A stretch of DNA of 64,000 nt from NCBI RefSeq assembly GCF_022410515.1, contig NZ_JACSDI010000002.1, forward strand, positions 124,001-188,000. The letters are read 5' to 3'. Made by a program: the position numbers and the translations under genes. The stretch is from Shewanella cutis. Lineage in GTDB: Bacteria > Pseudomonadota > Gammaproteobacteria > Enterobacterales > Shewanellaceae. How positions within the stretch are numbered: position 1 is the stretch's first letter; each line of letters opens with the position of its first letter. This document shows positions 60,401 through 64,000 of this stretch, one piece after another. A model generated the notes under the pieces. That model was not told where the DNA came from and searched no databases. It saw nothing but the letters and a program-made list of their open reading frames with translations.

Positions 60401-61189
60401 TTATTCGCTATCAGAGCAGCCAGCGAGCTTAATATTTGATGCCTGAAATAACCTTTGTTCAATCCAATCCCGAAAGTATGAAATACGTGAGTAATGTTCA
60501 ATCACGCCATACTTGCCCTCTTCCCAATTCGTTGACTCGGCATTTTGCCATGAGCTGATACCCATAAGACAAACTGAATCGGCCGAGACAAGGTACGCGG
60601 GGCCGCCCGAATCTCCTGGGCCACTTATCCCCTCCAATGGCAAAGCATTTGCGTCGCGGTCAAAGACAAATTGCAGCCATTGCTCCTGCACACCAACCAC
60701 GGCATTGTGTGCCGCGCGTAATTGTTTATCAGCCCCCGCGACACCCACCAGCCCATTACCATAATCGCCGCGCCCGACGAAGGTGGTGATTTTGCCCATT
60801 TCGGTTGAGGCATGATTTAATTTAGCAAGTGTTGCATCTTTAATGGGAGAAGCCAATTGAACCAATGCAATATCGTAGGGAAAGTGCCGTTCTTTCCAAA
60901 GTGGATGTTTTATCACATCTTTGATCGAGTAAAAATCCGTTTTAAATTGCACTTTATTGCCTGTCTTTAGCTCATTAGCCACATGCGCCGCCGTCACAAC
61001 CCATTGCTTATCGATAAGGCTGCCAGTACCAACTACGATTTCATCACCTTTATAAAGTCCTAAAAAGGTGACCGTCGAATTATCGCTTTGCGCCGCCGCT
61101 TGATATTTTGCGTCATCCACATCATGCCTGATAATCATGGCATTAGCGGTGCTCGTTATCGCCAGTAACAGTACGAACATCCACTTCAT
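60401..61189 (-). CDS. Exported trypsin-like serine protease
   Basis: 262 residues, signal peptide (FVLLLAITSTANA, cut before Met18). The S1 catalytic triad is present: His69 in VTAAHV, Asp106 in YDIALV, Ser194 in GDSGGPAY. The sequence right after the predicted cut is MIIRHDVDDAKY, close to the second protease IVVRHDVDAQKY. There is no propeptide. AGGGAG precedes the ATG. It lies 112 bases from its paralogue on the same strand. Confidence 0.92.
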   Translation of the reverse strand: MKWMFVLLLAITSTANAMIIRHDVDDAKYQAAAQSDNSTVTFLGLYKGDEIVVGTGSLIDKQWVVTAAHVANELKTGNKVQFKTDFYSIKDVIKHPLWKERHFPYDIALVQLASPIKDATLAKLNHASTEMGKITTFVGRGDYGNGLVGVAGADKQLRAAHNAVVGVQEQWLQFVFDRDANALPLEGISGPGDSGGPAYLVSADSVCLMGISSWQNAESTNWEEGKYGVIEHYSRISYFRDWIEQRLFQASNIKLAGCSDSE

Positions 61190-61301
61190 ATTGAACTCCC
61201 TATCGTTGTATGTTGTCTTTCGCCACTATTCAGTTAACCGCGCACTTAGCAGTGACATAAGTTGGTATTAAGTAGAATTAGCCTTGGTTAAATGTACCGC
61301 A

Positions 61302-62144
61302 TTAAAGAGATGGTTTTAACCCGATCTCAGCACAGACTTCAGCTAGCATTGGCACCGTCAGTCCTGCTGGTAGTTTATCCAGTTTTGGCAGGGCGAATTG
61401 CTGCTGCAGTTTGGCGTCGCCACTGGTGATATCCTCAATCCAAGCGGTAAAGAAAGACACTCTGGAATACACTTCGACCACGCCATACTTGCCTATTTCG
61501 CCCCCATCCACTCTGGAGCTGATCCCAAGTAAGTAGTGTATGCCCTCAAGCGTGAGATAAGCTGGACCACCGCTATCACCGCCGCCAGAAACCCCTTCCA
61601 GGGGTAACGCGCTATCCCCTGAATCGAATGTAAATGTTAATAATGGCCCTTGAGCAAATTCGACGCTATTTTGCGCTTTGCGCAGCACTCCTGCATTGGC
61701 GACATTATCCTCGGTTTGGCCCGTTAAACCATTTCCAGTGCCACCCGTCCCTATAAACCAGATGTTTTTGCCTAATTCATCGGGTTGCTCGTAGAGTCGA
61801 GCAGGCGTCACGCCTTTTACGGAGTCAACTAATTTGATTAACGCAATGTCGTGGCGAGTGCCTGGCTGATACCCCTTATGCACAAATACACTGTCGACCT
61901 TATGGTATGTATCCAGTATCCGGATATCACTCCCGGGCGTAATGCAAAAAGTGGTGTGAGCCGCGGTCACAATCCAATCAGGCTTGATTAAGACGCCATG
62001 GGCGCCATCGATATAAAAAGTGGCTAAGGCTGGAAAATCGCTCGCGTCAGCAAGGTACTTTTGCGCATCCACATCGTGGCGCACCACAATGGCCGACGCC
62101 GATAGGCTAAAACAGAGGAGTAAAATCGTTAGAGTGATACGCAT
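61302..62144 (-). CDS. Second exported trypsin-like serine protease (tandem paralogue)
   Basis: 280 residues, signal peptide (LTILLLCFSLSASA, cut before Ile19). Triad His63 in VTAAHT, Asp99 in HDIALI, Ser191 in GDSGGPAY. The predicted mature N-terminus is Ile-Val-Val, resembling the activated N-terminus of trypsin. C-terminal 20-30 residues exceed the paralogue. GGGA precedes the ATG. Tandem with the gene at 60401, and probably arose by duplication. Confidence 0.92.
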   Translation of the reverse strand: MRITLTILLLCFSLSASAIVVRHDVDAQKYLADASDFPALATFYIDGAHGVLIKPDWIVTAAHTTFCITPGSDIRILDTYHKVDSVFVHKGYQPGTRHDIALIKLVDSVKGVTPARLYEQPDELGKNIWFIGTGGTGNGLTGQTEDNVANAGVLRKAQNSVEFAQGPLLTFTFDSGDSALPLEGVSGGGDSGGPAYLTLEGIHYLLGISSRVDGGEIGKYGVVEVYSRVSFFTAWIEDITSGDAKLQQQFALPKLDKLPAGLTVPMLAEVCAEIGLKPSL

Positions 62145-62407
62145 TATGTCCCGATGCCATTTAGATAGGGCGAGCGGATTAACTCAATCAAAAAGCCCAC
62201 GCGAAGCAATGACAGCTGAGTTATTTAGAGCTAGTTATTTTAATCTCGTTATTTCAACTCAGTTATTGCTATTGCACCGCACTATCCCTATTGGCGAGAA
62301 CTTAACAGCTTTTACTTATTTGAGATATAGCCGCTGCATTCAAATCATTCAGGCGCAATGGATCAACATGACATGTTGAATGACATCGCAATTTGTCCGT
62401 AGAAAAT
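62145..62407. other. Gap without a recognised gene
   Basis: About 350 bases between the second protease gene start and the fghA stop. Only the fghA terminator is clear. A promoter for the two protease genes must lie here. The plus-strand frame over 62020-62379 is a shadow with no ribosome binding site. Confidence 0.5.
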
Positions 62408-62444
62408 AAAAAGCGCGGTGAACTTAATGTTCACTGCGCTTTTT
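62408..62444 (-). terminator. Terminator of fghA
   Basis: Arms AAAAAGCGCGGTGAAC / GTTCACTGCGCTTTTT, with one G-T wobble and a 5-base loop; T-rich sequence follows on the minus strand. Confidence 0.88.
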
Positions 62445-62491
62445 ATATTAAACCCTAGAGTTTAATGCTTGGGGGTTAACGCTAGGCAGCC

Positions 62492-63331
62492 TTATTTAAA
62501 GTACAAGCTATGGAATTTAAGGTGTTCTTCAATAAAGCTCGCAATAAAATAATAGCTATGATCGTACCCCGCCTGCATACGCAAATCTAAGGGATAGCCT
62601 TTTGCTTTGGCGATATCATTAAGCGTTTGTGGCATCAGTTGCGCTTCTAAAAAGCTGTCGGCATCGCCTTGGTCGACTAAAATAGGCACTTCGCTGATCG
62701 CCAATTTGAGTAACTCACAGGCATCATATTGGCGCCAGTGCTCGCGATTCTCGCCCAAATACTCGGTAAAGGCTTTCATCCCCCAAGGCGCATTACTTGG
62801 ATTACTGATAGGACTAAAGGCCGAGATTGAACTGTATCGATGAGGATTGGTTAACCCTATGACTAACGCGCCGTGCCCGCCCATGGAGTGGCCAGAGATA
62901 GCGCGTTGATCTGTCACGGGGAAATTGGCTTCAATCAGCGCTGGCAGTTCATGCACAATATAGTCGTACATTTTATAGTGGCGATTCCAAGGCGCTCTGG
63001 TCGCGTTTAAATAAAACCCAGCGCCTAAGCCTAAGTCATAGGCTTTATCCGGTGCATCGGCAACATCATCACCACGCGGGCTGGTATCGGGGGCAACGAT
63101 GGCTATCCCCAATTGAGCCGCAATACGCTGCGCGCCCGCCTTCTGCATAAAGTTTTCGTCGGTGCAGGTAAGACCCGATAGCCAATACAACACAGGCACA
63201 GGTTTGTTGGCCGCCTCGGGTGGCAGATAAATCGCAAAGCGCATCTCGCAATTCAGCGCCTGAGATTGATGGCGATACTGTTTGTGCCAACCACCAAAAC
63301 TCTTGTTACAGCTGATATTTTCTATGGTCAT
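62492..63331 (-). CDS. fghA: S-formylglutathione hydrolase
   Basis: 279 residues from the ATG with AGGGA upstream; a GTG seven codons earlier is an alternative. Esterase-D-type hydrolase: LYWLSGLTCTDENFM oxyanion region, GHSMGGHGAL with the nucleophilic Ser, then DQGDADSFLEAQ with Asp and HSYYFIASFIEEH with His. It splits S-formylglutathione into formate and glutathione in formaldehyde detoxification, after the dehydrogenase encoded immediately upstream on the same strand. Confidence 0.95.
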   Translation of the reverse strand: MTIENISCNKSFGGWHKQYRHQSQALNCEMRFAIYLPPEAANKPVPVLYWLSGLTCTDENFMQKAGAQRIAAQLGIAIVAPDTSPRGDDVADAPDKAYDLGLGAGFYLNATRAPWNRHYKMYDYIVHELPALIEANFPVTDQRAISGHSMGGHGALVIGLTNPHRYSSISAFSPISNPSNAPWGMKAFTEYLGENREHWRQYDACELLKLAISEVPILVDQGDADSFLEAQLMPQTLNDIAKAKGYPLDLRMQAGYDHSYYFIASFIEEHLKFHSLYFK

Positions 63332-63405
63332 TTCAATCCCTTTCCTGTTCACTTTTAACGTTTAGCTTGCCGTTCAAGGCCTATCACAAGCTTAAAACGC
63401 ATAAG

Positions 63406-63436
63406 CAGCAGATAAGCCGTTTGCGGTTATCTGCTG
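63406..63436 (-). repeat. Intercistronic hairpin between adhC/frmA and fghA
   Basis: CAGCAGATAA-g-CCG / CGG-TTATCTGCTG with a TTTG loop, a strong stem without an immediate T run on the minus strand; possibly a partial terminator or processing site. Confidence 0.55.
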
Positions 63437-63457
63437 TTGTGATACCAAAGAGCGTGA

Positions 63458-64000
<543 letters not shown>

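Overview
The window looks like a chromosomal segment of a Shewanella-type gammaproteobacterium (order Alteromonadales). The basis is protein similarity recalled from that genus, the linkage of a periplasmic NiFe hydrogenase (hya/hyp) locus to pheST-ihfA, opgGH and a hisGDCBHAFI operon, and perfect FNR/EtrA-type boxes; species is not assignable by eye. I see no rRNA, tRNA, IS element, phage or CRISPR array.

Layout. 1-8100: the 3' end of a GNAT/acyl-CoA-synthetase-like gene, an exported isoaspartyl peptidase, and the overlapping tamA-tamB pair for outer-membrane biogenesis. 8.4-15.6 kb: rplY, a small orphan protein behind an FNR-like box, and an envelope block on the minus strand (MepK-like endopeptidase, YcbB-type L,D-transpeptidase, opgGH). 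16.0-21.4 kb: a minus-strand six-gene run (TlpA-like thioredoxin, DUF4266 lipoprotein, DUF3570 barrel, ApbE flavin transferase, response regulator, histidine kinase), the best candidate here for a poorly described system. 21.6-34.1 kb: hyaABCD, a degenerate HypF-like gene, then hypF and hypBCDEA, behind a well placed FNR box. 34.2-43.5 kb: lpxM-like acyltransferase, ihfA, pheST, a chemoreceptor, a half-length MreB-like protein and a YoaA/DinG-family helicase. 43.7-46 kb: four small accessory genes of unknown function. 46.2-54.5 kb: the histidine operon with a classical six-His leader and attenuator. 54.5-56.2 kb: a TyrP-type transporter preceded by a short tyrosine-rich leader peptide. 56.4-60.3 kb: ydbH-ynbE-ydbL. 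60.4-64 kb: two tandem exported trypsin-like proteases and the glutathione-dependent formaldehyde pathway (fghA and the truncated adhC/frmA).

How the parts work together: TamAB and YdbH-YnbE-YdbL are both AsmA-type envelope lipid/protein transport systems; OpgGH, LdtD-like and MepK-like proteins shape periplasmic glucans and peptidoglycan; the hya/hyp block holds structural and maturation genes for one membrane-anchored hydrogenase under anaerobic control. The most notable unexplained items are the HypF-like pseudoenzyme beside hypF, the MreB N-terminal half protein, the Tyr leader upstream of tyrP, the TlpA/DUF4266/DUF3570/ApbE/two-component run, and a second perfect FNR-like box in front of an uncharacterised gene.
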